This document shows, in pieces, positions 1-11,500 of a stretch of DNA of 64,000 bases; positions within the stretch are counted from its first letter, which is position 1; each line of letters begins with the position of its first letter. The position numbers were made by a program, and so were the translations under genes. The notes beneath the pieces were generated by a model. The model was not told where the DNA came from, made no database searches, and was given only the letters and a program-made list of their open reading frames with translations. The DNA comes from Blastobasis lacticolella. Its lineage: Eukaryota; Arthropoda; Insecta; Lepidoptera; Blastobasidae. Location of the stretch: assembly GCA_905147135.1 (NCBI GenBank), contig LR990054.1, positions 16,095,001 to 16,159,000 on the forward strand. The letters run 5' to 3'.

Positions 1-969
1 TGAAGCAAGGTAAGAAAAATATCATTCCACCACAACAACACACAGTAATGCATCTACAACATTCCATTAAGAAAGTCGAGGAAGATAATACACTACGGTG
101 CCTAAGTGAAGAAAAAAATAATGAGATCACTGAAGTTCACGAGGATAAACCAGAGCCTCTTTATTACGCTAAACCCGTGTTAACAAAACAGGACAGTGAT
201 ACTTCTCTGCATAGTCTTTGCAAAAGAAAGGCGCCTACACCACCGTCCTCGCCGTCGTCAGATGAATTTAGTAGTAATCTGTACCAAAGAAATACGAACG
301 GGTTCATGAAGTCAGACTCTCCAGTTGTGAGAGAGATGGAGAAAAGAGAACGAGCTACGATGGCGTTGGCACCGAAGCAGAAACCAGTCGAGGAGCCGAA
401 TGACTTAAAAAAGGTCGAAGGGACACCTGAACCAGCACCAAGAAGAAACATTTCTCTTTCCCATGACAATTTACTACTAGAAGAGAAACGGAAAGGAAAA
501 TACAAGTTCTCGATTAAGAAGTTGCTACGTATTGGGTCCTCGAAAGAGTTGGACAAGAAAGAGCTGAGCGTAGCCCCTGTGGTGAAAATGTCTAGTAAAC
601 CAGAAGAACTATATGACTATACGCCCAAACCCAAACCACGCTTGGTGATTATTCATCCATTAGACATAAATGGAACAAACGTAGAAGTGGTCAAACCAAA
701 TGAGATTAACGGGCTGCGTAGGCTAAGCCATGATGATGTGTCATCAATATACAGCGTCAGCAGTTCAGCCACTGACATAGAATCACCTAAAATTGTGAAC
801 AAACCACCTCCTCCGCCAAGGCAGTCAAGCGAAGAACAGAAAACTGCGTCCATTGTGCCAAAGCCAGTAAGACCACCGCCTCCTAAATCTGCTGCCTTAC
901 AAAAGAAACAAAAACAGCAAGCTTGGGCTTCACCTCCGAGTAAAACTGACACCATTTATGCCAACCTAG
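1..969 (+). CDS. PEAK-like gene, first visible exon
   Basis: Open from base 3 through 968, ending one base into a Gly codon at donor CTAG|GTAAGA. It encodes the disordered scaffold: Ser/Pro-rich stretches, basic patches such as KKLLRIG, and the proline-rich segment. The left border is cut by the window edge. Confidence 0.7.
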
Positions 970-3900
970 GTAAGAAAACTAACTTATATTTTTGAAAACA
1001 TAATTAGGTATTCTTTAAACCGCCTTCTAATCAGTTGGTGTAAGTAACGATGGAGCATGGCCGCCTAGAAATGGTCTATTCACTTTAGCCTTCAAGGATT
1101 AGAGAATTTACATTAATCTCTGCAGAATACAGGAATTATACTAGCAGGCCACGTGTTCCATTTGTTAGCCGGACGCATTAGAAAGACAAACAAAATTAAA
1201 CAAAATTGTTTAAACTTTGTCGTTCATTATCAGTAAACATCAGTTTCTAATTTGATTTTGCTTACACCTTTCAGGGGAGATCCGCTCAGCGTTAGCGCCA
1301 CGGAAGCCGGAACGCACAGCGAGCATGCGCGAGCGAGAAGCGCAGCTGCAATTGCCCAAACGGCGAAACGCCATTGACGACGACAAAGACGAAATCGACG
1401 ACGGCCCTCAAGAACTAGTCCAAGCCACAAACGACGCCGTCATTCACAACTACGATGACGTATACAACTCTGCCAAGTTCGAAGAGGAGACCAGTGATTC
1501 GGCGAAGAACAGCGACAGCGACTACGAATATGTCCACCATGCCCGCTCCAGTTCTCCCGAATGTGACGCGGCCATTAAACCCAGAGAGACCGTCGAAACC
1601 AGAATCGAGACAAGGAAGAATGGCGGCGAAAACGGGCCAGAATTCCCTAAATACAACGGATTCAGATCCTCGCACCCCTACTGCGGAAGCGAAACAGAAT
1701 CCGAGATATACTCTCCGTACAGCTTCTACAGCTCAACCGACGCCATGGACAGCCCTACCAGCGACGACTACCAAAATGATATGAGTCACAAAACGACCAA
1801 CAAACTAAGAGTAAGGAAAGGCAGAAGCGTCGTCCACAAGAACTTGGAAGACAATTACGGCGCAGTTGTCATTGCGAATCACGAAGCGCTCGCGCAGGTT
1901 TTAGAACAGGTAATTTATTTTTAATACTGAGTACTTAAGTCTGATAATCTGCTCATTAATCACAATTTAATGCCTAGTATTTGCAATATTTTATAGTGAG
2001 TTTCTTTTGCACGAAACTATCTGACATTAACGAGACAGTAAAGTTGCGACGGACATCAAATTATAAAAGTCATATCTTTCGACAGGTCCAACAAAGTGCC
2101 ACAATGCAGCCGTCGTTAAGAGGATTAAAAGCCTGCACTAACCTCCGATGGAACGACTTCTCCATCCAATCTTCAGCTTCCAAGACCTCCGTGAAGGCTG
2201 GTAGAAGATTCTTCTACCCAGCCGTATGGAACTCCAGCCAGGGTCCAGTGAATGTCACCCTCATGCTGTATAAGGAACAGATGGCCTCGCAAATGATCTG
2301 TCAGCAGTCGATCCAGCCCCAGACGCTGAGTCTGAACGCCATCACGGAGTTCTGTGACCTGGTGCCGCTGCAACAGTTCGGGGAAGAGGGAGACGATCTG
2401 GTTCAAGGTAAATTCAAAGTAATATTACAAATTTCGTAGGGAGATAGAAAATTTTAATTCAATAGAAGATATTATTAGATTTAAGCTTACTCTAAAGTAT
2501 TGAACTATCATTGTCGAGGAAAGATTCGTTCTCCATCAAAATAATTAATAGGCGAATTGTTTTCACTACTGGACAGACCTCAAAATAACCCAGAATATAT
2601 TTTTTCTATAAGAACTTGACATGGCAACCTGGTGGTAAGTGACGATGCGGCCGAAGAGGGCCAAGTCTGTCTAGAAACAGCGAAATCGATACTGTCACTA
2701 TTCAACTGTTTCCTACCATTTGCCACATTGTTACCCTAGCCATACTGCATCTGACCTAACTACCACCTCTTCTTACACAACCCATTCTTGTTCCACAGCA
2801 ACAATCGTAGTACTGGCCCCAGCACAACTGGACACGATCCAGTCTTACGGAGTGGGTCTCCAATCCACCGAAGGCCTAACGAAGGAGCACCAACTCGTCC
2901 AGACAGAGCAGACCCACGAAGCCATATTCATGGTGCTCCAACTAATAAACGGGCTTAAATGCCTTCAAGCTAGGGGCGTGGAGGAAATCCCTGAAAGTCT
3001 GACGTCATTCATAGCGCTGAAGGACATGCAACCGCTGTCCTCGCACGGCAGTACGATGAACTTACAGAGTCCTGACGATCGGTTGAACTCTCTGTGGGCA
3101 CCGAAGACCAATTCTTACGGGCGACTATGCATATTGCAAGGGTAAGTTTATTGTTTTTACATTTACACCGGCTACGTTGGCACTTAAGCTTTTTGGACAC
3201 TATGACGCGCGTATTTGTAACGTTTGAAATAGACATTAAATATGACTTAGGCTATGCCTATGCTTAGAATGAGCAACAGCTGGCTTGGAGCTGGTGTGAA
3301 GTGTGTGAACCGTCATTGTGTATTAAACCGAATGGAGTAAAGATTAGCAGTTACCGTTGCAATGGGACGATTCCGTCAGCCGATTAAAAAGAAAACATGT
3401 TAAAATAATTGTGATGGCGTAGATTAGACCGTTCGATGTATAAGAATGTAGTCATTTTGCGCATTTGCAATTTTTTTCGACACAGTTGTCTTTATTTGAA
3501 AACCAGTTTAATCAAGATGACTCTTAGATTAGTTTCATTAACATCGGCTCGGTAAATTATTAAATAATTAACGGGTTATTACGTCATATTTTACCCCCTC
3601 TAACTACGCTGTCTCGTCTCCTTCAGCATAAACGTTGTAACTCATAAACGTACTCTCTTGCAGACTGTCCGAAGAGACCAACTGCGGCAAACCATCTGAG
3701 GAGGGGCATCTCAACTCCCTCTGCAAATGCGCTATCAAAGCCATGGAGACCCTGCTCCCTGGTGAAAAGCTGACTCCAGTCCTCAAAGTCGTGCTTCAAG
3801 AAGAACGCGCGGTGTCCCTCAACCAGGCCAAATCGGTCCTAGAGTTCATGCTTTGGGGGCCTTTGGACGTGGTCCAAGGGGTCCCAGTAGAAGAAAGAGA

Positions 3901-4075
3901 GCTATCCCTCCAGAGATGGTTAGACCTAGAAAGGGCGACGGTTCTACACGGCCTTGTACGAACTAGAGTCCAGCTGAATGTCTTCGAACAACTGCATCTC
4001 ATGTTCTTAGTCAGGTCTACAGCTAAAGCCATGTGTGACGCCTCGGTCTTATTAGAGAAGGCAAATATCTATTGA
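1..4075 (+). CDS. PEAK/Pragmin-family scaffolding pseudokinase, 3' part (5 exons, 5' incomplete)
   Basis: Exons 1-969, 1275-1909, 2086-2407, 2799-3141 and 3664-4075 join with GT..AG borders and consistent phases into 892 residues ending at TGA 4073-4075. The frame is already open at base 3, so the ATG at 48 is internal and the gene starts outside the window. Seen: a long low-complexity Ser/Pro-rich N-part, a proline run followed by Arg (PPPPPR) near residue 270, and a TIYANLGE motif across the first junction, which resembles a phosphotyrosine/adaptor site. A folded C-terminal region starts near residue 535. It has no HRD or DFG kinase motif and ends with a helix containing LQRWLDLERA. In PEAK1 and PRAG1 such a layout (disordered scaffold, pseudokinase, C-terminal helical dimerisation segment) serves cytoskeletal and tyrosine-kinase signalling. 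Family assignment is by motif recall and could be wrong at subfamily level. Confidence 0.68.
1030..1165 (-). repeat. LINE 3'-end fragment in an intron of the PEAK-like gene
   Basis: Diverged copy of the LINE tail seen better at 54097-54350 and 17965-18235 (shared words: AGTGACGATG-like, GGAGCATG, CTATTCACTNTAGCCTT). It lies in minus orientation within the 970-1274 intron. Confidence 0.55.
1275..1909 (+). CDS. PEAK-like gene, second visible exon
   Basis: Acceptor TTTCAG|GG at 1274/1275 completes the split Gly. Donor ACAG|GTAATT follows 1909 in phase 0. It encodes a strongly acidic, Ser/Tyr-rich segment with several Tyr in acidic context (for example YDDVYN, DYEYVH), which could be phosphorylation sites (inference). 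Confidence 0.75.
2086..2407 (+). CDS. PEAK-like gene, third visible exon (start of pseudokinase N-lobe)
   Basis: Acceptor GACAG|GTCCAA and donor CAAG|GTAAAT. It encodes the NLRWNDFSI segment and a beta-rich stretch that I place as the N-lobe of the pseudokinase fold. No glycine-rich loop of the active-kinase type is visible. Confidence 0.75.
2615..2705 (-). repeat. Short LINE 3'-end fragment in the 2408-2798 intron
   Basis: Contains CCTGGTGGTAAGTGACGATG, nearly identical to the start of the LINE tail at 54150 and 18010. Same family as 1030-1165. Confidence 0.6.
2799..3141 (+). CDS. PEAK-like gene, fourth visible exon (pseudokinase middle)
   Basis: Acceptor TTCCACAG|CA and donor AAGG|GTAAGT. 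It contains a helix with IFMVLQLINGLKCLQARGV, where an active kinase would continue into HRD. Here the HRD is absent, which supports pseudokinase status. Confidence 0.75.
3142..3663 (+). other. Last intron of the PEAK-like gene
   Basis: 522-bp AT-rich intron. I see no repeat or ORF in it beyond background. Confidence 0.5.
3664..4075 (+). CDS. PEAK-like gene, last exon
   Basis: Acceptor TTGCAG|ACTG. Encodes the C-terminal helical region including LQRWLDLERA and ends NIY-stop at 4073-4075. GC content is visibly higher than in the flanking introns. Confidence 0.78.
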
Positions 4076-4984
4076 AGTATTGTACATTTTTCGTTAGCTT
4101 TACTAAAGGAATGCCCCGTTGAGGTGTAGCCATATTTCTGCCTCGTTTTTGGTGTTACGGTCGCGTATTACATGATGTTATATGTATACTTATGCTCGAT
4201 TCGATCTGAATTTACGTCAAGCTATAAATGATATTTAGTTACTAAAATCAGGGGCATTCCTTCTTAATTTTATTAAGTGTCGTATCTAAGCTAGGCACCT
4301 GAAAGACTTGAATTTATATTTATATTTCGTTAAATTGAAATTTATTTTCGATGTTATTTCGACTTTGAAATGAAGGGACTTAGAAATCAGCGTATATATT
4401 TTTGTTATAAGGGGTGTGAGCTTTACTAAGTTGAATTTTTAAATACGTAAATTCTAACAATTCCTTGTAATTTTTAGGTGCCAATGTTATAGGACTGAAG
4501 TCAATATACTCAACGTAGCTATCCGGTGCCTTATGTATAATACACTAGACTTATTCGCATATAATTTATGTTATTAATAATCTTTATTGTCGTTAGAACC
4601 GCGGTTCAATCTATTTGTATTGTATTAAGAGTTCATCGAATATAAATACACGGATTTCTTATTTACGTATTGATATTTTCTTTACATATCCTTCCCATAA
4701 TATATTGGAAGCAACCATACCTAATAGTTCTATCATAGAACATGCTGCACTATTTATTCAAACAGAATCCACGAGAAGAGTAAGCAGGACAGCAGCACGT
4801 CGTAACAGTAGGTAAAGATAATAGTAGCTGCTTCCGAGACGACAAACCGGTCGATACGAGAAAGCAGGCACCAGTCGTTTCGCATTCGATAAGTCTACCT
4901 GGCTTATCTCGCGCTGTGAAATCTCGGATTCGACGTTTTTCAAGCCACAAATTTCACCGAAATATTTAATCAACACAGCCTATA
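4076..4984 (+). other. Probable 3'UTR of the PEAK-like gene
   Basis: AT-rich sequence directly after the stop, without a recognisable repeat. I found no unambiguous AATAAA before the repeat at 4985, so the poly(A) site is unresolved; AATAAA-like strings near 5083 lie inside that repeat. Confidence 0.4.
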
Positions 4985-5230
4985 ACATTCCACTGCAGGA
5001 CTTAGGGCCTCTCCCACGAAAGGGGAGGTTATTGCCTTAATCTCCACGCTTAGCATGTGGGTTGGAGATCGCAGTGTTATAAATAAAATAATGGAATACG
5101 CTGCTGCCCATTTTCCAGCCTACGGAGACTAGATCTTTTGTCTCGAAAACATTATTCGCCTTGTACGACCCTCGCCAGTGTTAGGGGTTGGTGCTATTCT
5201 ACTCTGCCGGTCACCACACGGCCACGAAAT
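4985..5230 (+). repeat. Interspersed repeat family A, copy 1
   Basis: Shares CCACTGCAGGACTTAGGGCC, GAAAGGGGAGGTTATTGCC, TGCTGCCCATTTTCCAGCC and the end TGCTATTCTACTCTGCCGG with copies at 9137-9325, 14225-14435, 25785-25905 and 48515-48770. No ORF. Probably a non-autonomous element or LINE end; class not determined. Confidence 0.7.
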
Positions 5231-6547
5231 GTCTATTGCAGTTAAAAAATCATTTTCTCAACTATCTTCAACAATCGTATAATGTCGAAAATCGATTTCA
5301 GTGACGTTGTAACACAGATTTGAAATTGAAATGCCACTGTGTGAAAATGGACCCCCTGTTGTTGAAATGAAACCGTTGAGTAAGAGGAACGCCTGTACAA
5401 ATGTACGGAGCACGCGTCCGCGACAGGTTACTAGCTCGCTATTATTCATCAGGCGCTTTTTGCAATTCACAAAGGATTTCACATACATTGTTATTCATCA
5501 AGAAAAAAATATTCTGTTGGGTCCAACTTATTGCGTCTCTAACATGGGTATGTCATACACTACTACATAAATAGCCTCGAATTGGATCTATAGTGTAATT
5601 CCTAGTAGACAGGTCTCTTTGATATTTACATACATTTTTATAAATATACAAATATAAAAATAAAAACACAAATGTAAGTAACTACATATTTATTGTCTTA
5701 ACAATGTACAGGAACGGGATCACAAGCATTTAGGTGTTCTAAATCAATACATAATAAAAGATAAATTAATAAATTGTATACAAAGACACAGAGTCGACAT
5801 TATTTATAAGTCACATATTACACTTTATCGATAAACATTTGACAATGTAGTTTTATATAATCCTGAGAGTAAATAATATACCACGTACAATATAAAACAT
5901 GAAAAAAAAAATAGTAAAAAATTAAAAAAAAAAATGTAATGTTAGTTAAAAAAAATATCATAGTTAAACAGCAATGTATTTGAGCTACACATCATGCTTA
6001 AAACTAAAACTATCGACTAGATTTTATTTTTCACGGCACTATGTCTTTTTTATTAAATTCTATTTTTTTTTATACAATTATTCAAAAAAGCAAAAAGCAA
6101 TTATTTTTGGAATGTAGTAGGTATAATTGTTAAAATGATAAAAATACAGATCTTCATTATAGATTCGAATAATAAACCAAATTGCATTTGTAAATGTTTA
6201 TAAAATTAAATACATAAAAAATTATACAAAAATAAATAGGTATTATATAACATAATAATAATTGAAAGTAAGTCAGTAATTAATAAGTATTATAATTATA
6301 TTCGGTATTTGTTTTTATCGTACAAAACAAGAGTTGGAAGTCGTAAGAACAATGCAAGTCACCTCAAATTAAAGTCAACCAGAGGAGATAAAAGTTGTAA
6401 ACAGAAGTTCGCAACCTGTAACTTCACAAAGCTGTCATAAGACTGTCGAGGGCACCGGATATACTACGTCATCAAGTCAAAATCAAGTCAAAACAGCTGT
6501 TTAATAGGTGACTAATGTGTCTGGCAAACCGGTTCCTTCCTTCCCCA
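5231..6547. other. AT-rich intergenic stretch
   Basis: Strongly A/T-rich, with poly(A) and poly(T) runs around 5880-6260. No gene, RNA or clear repeat recognised. Confidence 0.5.
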
Positions 6548-6725
6548 AGTCCTGCAGTGGACTGTTACGAGCTGTGATGTGTGCGTTGAACATTAACCGA
6601 TGCTCTTACGGTGGGGGAAAATATCGTGACGAAAACTGCACATTCTGGCGAATGACTGTAACTGTGATCCAATCTGATCACGTTCCTCTGTTAACAAAGT
6701 CACGGAGGTCAGGTCAGTCACTTTG
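6548..6725 (+). repeat. tRNA-derived SINE (family B) body fragment, preceded by a short family A fragment
   Basis: 6548-6580 is the reverse complement of the family A start. 6585-6725 carries the SINE words CGATGCTCTTACGGTG, AACTGCACATTC and TCACGGAGGTCAG, found in full copies at 16415 and 52232. The tRNA head is missing. Confidence 0.6.
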
Positions 6726-7583
6726 CTACAAAAATTAAAAGGAAATAGAAAAAACCTCTCTTCAACTGTACCGAACTTGCTACTTGTGCATAGGCCGACC
6801 AACGTTTTTCGGGTCTACTAATTCAATACTATCGCTACAATATCGCATATTTTTTGTACTCTATGACGTAGTACAACCTCCGCTGCTGTCACAGTGTCAC
6901 ACGATTAAGACAGGTTTGTTTAAACTGAAAAGTGAAGAGTCGCGGAGTTTTATTTACAACCTTAATCACCTCGCTTAGAGAAAAAACCTCTTTTTTTATT
7001 AAAATACACGCCAATTCGCGTCAATAACTTGTCTTTTCCTACTAACGACATAGTCGTATACATAAGTTTATTAATTTCATTATAATAACTCTAACAATTG
7101 GTTGCACACAACTTAATTTTTTCAATCGCTCCATTCGTGATCAATTGACGGTTTCTATCTAAAATCTCGAATATGTCGATGCAATGGCGAAGATGGCGCG
7201 AAACTTTTATAAATGGCGTTAACTGGACCCCAGCGTGTGGGAATAAGAGCTATTGCCCTAGGAACCACTAGCTGACGCTTCATACGCATGGGTGCAACGA
7301 ACGTTGAGCCACTTGCAAACAGTAAAAATGGTTTTTAATTATTTTTACTACTGCACTAGCATAACGGCTTATAAATCTATGTAAAATGAGGGTACATTAA
7401 ATCAATGACATGGTCTATGACGTCATGGGTCATTCTTCTTGCAGTGCGTGGCTCAATACCATAGTCGATTTTTAATATTTTCATAGCGTGGTCTGTATTG
7501 AGGCTACAATGCTTGTTAGATCTGCCGTTTACCTAAAGCTTTGCAACCTCACCATTGCACGTGACATTCCTGCTTATACACAG
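6726..7583. other. Intergenic stretch, nothing recognised
   Basis: No gene with coding character, no RNA gene and no repeat family that I could match elsewhere in the window. Confidence 0.4.
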
Positions 7584-7979
7584 TTAAGGTGGTACGTTTT
7601 TCATACAAATTTTATGTCACCTATTATTTTCATTCATTCAAGAGTTTGAGGTTTATAACGTAAAACGAAAGCAATGAAAACGAAAAATAATATAACACAA
7701 AACGACGCCATTTAGCAACAAATTGTGTTGTTTTCGATTTGCCCGCTTTATTTTATTTCAGTAAGCTATAGAAAGCTTACTGGTACTCCTGACTTGCTCC
7801 AAAAGGGGCAGGTCAGGAGTGCCCTCAACGGGCGTAAATTCATAAAAAGGTCTCTGCCTACCCCTATGGGACATGGGCGTGAGTGTGTATGTATGAATAA
7901 ACCCTATTACAATTACTAAACACTCAAACGAATGAAAGAACGGAAAAATAAATTTAGTAAGGGCGACGAACCACCTTAA
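7584..7979. mobile_element. Candidate non-autonomous TTAA-target DNA element
   Basis: The ends are TTAAGGTGGTACGT on the left and the complement of TTAAGGTGGTTCGT on the right, 396 bp apart. If TTAA is the duplicated target, the element is GGTGGT...ACCACC. A TTAA target suggests the piggyBac superfamily, although the termini are not the usual CCC type. Inside, 7786-7821 is a 36-nt hairpin with ACTCCTGAC and GTCAGGAGT arms. No transposase ORF. Confidence 0.45.
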
Positions 7980-8419
7980 AAGCCTCGCCAGGAATATATG
8001 AGCTACCGCCATATTGCGGAATTTTTTAGAACTAATTCCTTACACTGGCAACAGCAAGTAACAGCAACAGGTAGCTCCCCCTTGACACTCTTTGACAGAC
8101 CTCATATTATTGGAACCTTACCTATGAAATTGTAATTTTTCTCGCAAGTCTATATGTGCTCAAATATTTTTAATTGTTCATAACATGCCAAATTAAAACT
8201 TGATTTCGAAAATAGAGTATATTTAGATGCTCTTAGGTCTCTAAGATTAAATTTAAAAAAAACATCTCAATTTTTTATGAGGGTTTGAAAATACCCCTAT
8301 TTAAATGACGTTAACATTTTTTCTTTGACCAGGTATAATTTTATGAAGTCATTTTCGCCACACAACACGCCAACTTCATAGGCAAGGACCTAATATATTA
8401 TATGCATCGCTCTAACAAC
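7980..8419 (-). other. Probable sideroflexin-2 3'UTR/downstream flank
   Basis: Lies just past the sideroflexin-2 stop on the minus strand. No strong AATAAA is seen on that strand near the stop; ATTAAA-like strings occur near 8168 and 8240. No repeat matched. Confidence 0.35.
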
Positions 8420-8531
8420 TTACAACCCTTTGTTGAAATAGACATACTCCGGCAGGTTGCCGTCTGTGTTTTTCACTATTTCCTCATAGTTCTCCTTTTC
8501 ATATTTCTTTATTGTCTGTGTTGATAGTGGG
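8420..8531 (-). CDS. Sfxn2: Sfxn2 coding exon 8 (C-terminus)
   Basis: Acceptor TCTTTCAG|C. Encodes [17 protein letters not shown] and the hallmark end YVYFNKGL before TAA (complement of 8420-8422). Confidence 0.92.
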
Positions 8532-11500
8532 CTGAAAGAAAGAAAAAGTTCTCAAATGATAAAAAATTCATAACAAACACACATACAGAGTCCGTGGGAG
8601 AAAGACAAACATTTGGGCGCATGTATCTACCTATGTATATGAAAGCTTTTTCTTCTGTATTTTGTCATTAGGTTATCATACTGCTAGATGGTTTGATATT
8701 CAAAATTTTAAACCGCAGTTTTGTTATTGGCATTGCAACTTTGAATTCTACAATTATAACTAAATTTTATTGCTGTAAAACTGTTTGGAAATAAATAAAT
8801 AAATAAATATAAATAAGCTTTTATCGCGCAGTATAGTACCTACTCTATAAGACCATTCCAAAGAGCAGAAACACGATGGGGTTATCTTAATGCGAACATT
8901 AGTTCCTATGACCACTTTCCGACTCCATCATCAGACCAGCTCCATGGTACCATATTAATGCATTGTCAGCCAAGTTACATAGGTATACCAAATTTTAGCT
9001 CAATCTGATACCAACAATGGTCGAAAAATTGTTTGCAAATTTCAACGGATAACTTACATACGAACAATGCAAGTTAGTAAAAAACTTGTAAAAATATATA
9101 AAAAGCCAAGGTTTTTGAAAATAAGTAGGTACTTCATCATCATGGCCTCAAACAGTCCACTGCAGGACTTAGGGTATCTCCCATGAGAGGGGAGGTCATT
9201 GACATAATCTTCATGGAAACGCTGCTGCCCATTTTCCAGCCTACAGAGAGTCTATTGCCTCGAAAACATTACTCGCCTTGTACGACACCCACGAGTGTAG
9301 TCTAGTACGGCTAGTCGGTGTGATCTCACACATGTCATCATCATGTCAGGTGTCATCAGGCGGTCAAATGCTATGTCAGGTGTCATCTGGCTAGTCGAAT
9401 ATAAAAAACCCTAAAATCCTAAAGTTGAGCCCCAAGGAGCACTAACATCTAAATAACCGTTTAATTAATCGATAAAAAACTGCATCGAAATACATATAAT
9501 TAACAATCCCATAGAGCCAAGAGATTACAATAATGTTTAAGTGGTTAGAGTGCGCCATCTATGGTAATTTGTAGGAAAACGGATGAAAAAGGCGTGAAAA
9601 CGGATGAATTTCACTCACCATTTTTGCGGAAACACGGCGCACGCCACTGGGACCATGAATGTCAAACTGGAACGAGAAAAATGGGGTTGATGACAACTTT
9701 CGGTGCATACCTACATACAAATACATACAAGTACTAGTTTAGCACAGTCCAAGGACTACCATATTGGAACGAATGGTGTATCCGAATGAGATGTGATATT
9801 TTAAATGAGCCTAGACGGGCATGGCATCTTAGGCCTTATCGTCATATACCACTAGGTGAGATGGCGCTCAAGTGCCTAGCTAGGTCATATAATTTAGTAA
9901 AAAATAAGAATTCATATTCTTGTTCTAAACTAGACAAAGAAAATTTTGAAAAAATACTCTACTAGTGACAGACTAATTTGGGCCTTACATAATCACTACA
10001 TAGTATAAAACAAAGTCGCTTTCTCTGTCCCTATGTCCCTTTGTATGCTTAAATCTTTGAAACTACGCAACGGATTTTGATGCGGTTTTTTTTAATAGAT
10101 AGAGTGATTCAAGAGGAAGGTTTTTAAGTAAGAAAAAAAGGGTAGGTAAGGGTAAAATAGGTGTACGCGTACGAAGTCGCGCCGGGTCCACTAGTATTAT
10201 ATAAAGTCATAATGATAGTGAAAACTGCGTCGAACAAAATCCCTTAGTTGCGTAGTAACCGCTCCGTTAGCGGATATCCAGACAAACAGACAGACAGACG
10301 TGGAGAACGACTTTATTTTATAGTAGTCCCCGCCCCGGCCTCGCACAGGTAATCTTATTATACACCTAAACCTTCCTTATGAACCACTTGGTCTATTCGT
10401 GAAAACCGCATCAAAATCCGTTCAGTAGTGAGTTTATTGCGAACAGACAGACGCGGCGTGGGACTTTGTTTTATAACATGTAGTGACTAAGGGATGTATT
10501 TTATAACATGTAGTGATTATCTAAGGGATGTGTTTTATAACATGTAGTGACTATCTAAGGGATGTGTTTAATAACATGTAGTGACTATCTAAGGGATGTG
10601 TTTTATAACATGTAGTGACTATCTAAGGAATGTGTTTTATAACATGCAGTGATTATCTAAGGAATGTGTTTTATAACATGTAGTGACTATCTAAGCGATG
10701 TGTTTAATAACATGTAGTGACTATCTAAGGGATGTGTTTTATAACATGTAGTGACTATCTAAGGGATGTGTTTTATAACATGTAGTGACTTTCTAAGGGA
10801 TGTGTTTTATAACATATAGTGACTATCTAAGGAATATGTTTTATAACATGTATTGACCATCTAAGGAATAGGTTTTGTAACATGTAGTGAATTGTAGTGA
10901 CTATCTAAGAAATGTGTTTCATAACATGTAGTGACTATCTAAGAAATGTGTTTTATAACATGTAATGACTATCTAAGAAATGTGTTTTATAACATGTAAT
11001 GACTATCTAAGGGATGTGTTTTATAACATGTAGTGACTATCTAAGAAAGGTGTTTCATAACATGTAGTGATTATCTAAGGAATGTGTTTTATAACATGTA
11101 GTGACTATCTAAGAAATGTGTTTCATAACATGTAGTGACTATCTAAGAAATGTGTTTTATAACATGTAATGACTATCTAAGGGATGTGTTTTATAACATG
11201 TAGTGACTATCTAAGGGTGTGTTTTATAACATGTAGTGACTATCTAAGGGTGTGTTTTATAACATGTAGTGACTATCTAAGGGATGTGTTTTATAACATG
11301 TAGTGACTATCTAAGGGATGTGTTTTATAACATGTAGTGACTATCTCAAGAACGTATTTTATAACATGTAGTGACTATCTAAGGGATGTGTTTTATAACA
11401 TGTAGTAACTATCTAAGGGATGTGTTTTATAACATGTAGTGACTATCTAAGGGATGTGTTTTATAACATGTAGTGACTATCTAAGGGATGTGTTTTACAA

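Noticed and set aside
9..45. A 36-bp intron between AAG|GTAAG and CACAG near the left edge
   Set aside because: Too short for an insect intron, and the reading frame passes through it without a stop.
48..50. ATG at 48 as the start of the PEAK-like gene
   Set aside because: The frame is open upstream to the window edge and has no stop; the exon continues to the left.
1415..1675. Minus-strand ORF of 86 residues
   Set aside because: Shadow of the PEAK-like coding exon; no family resemblance.
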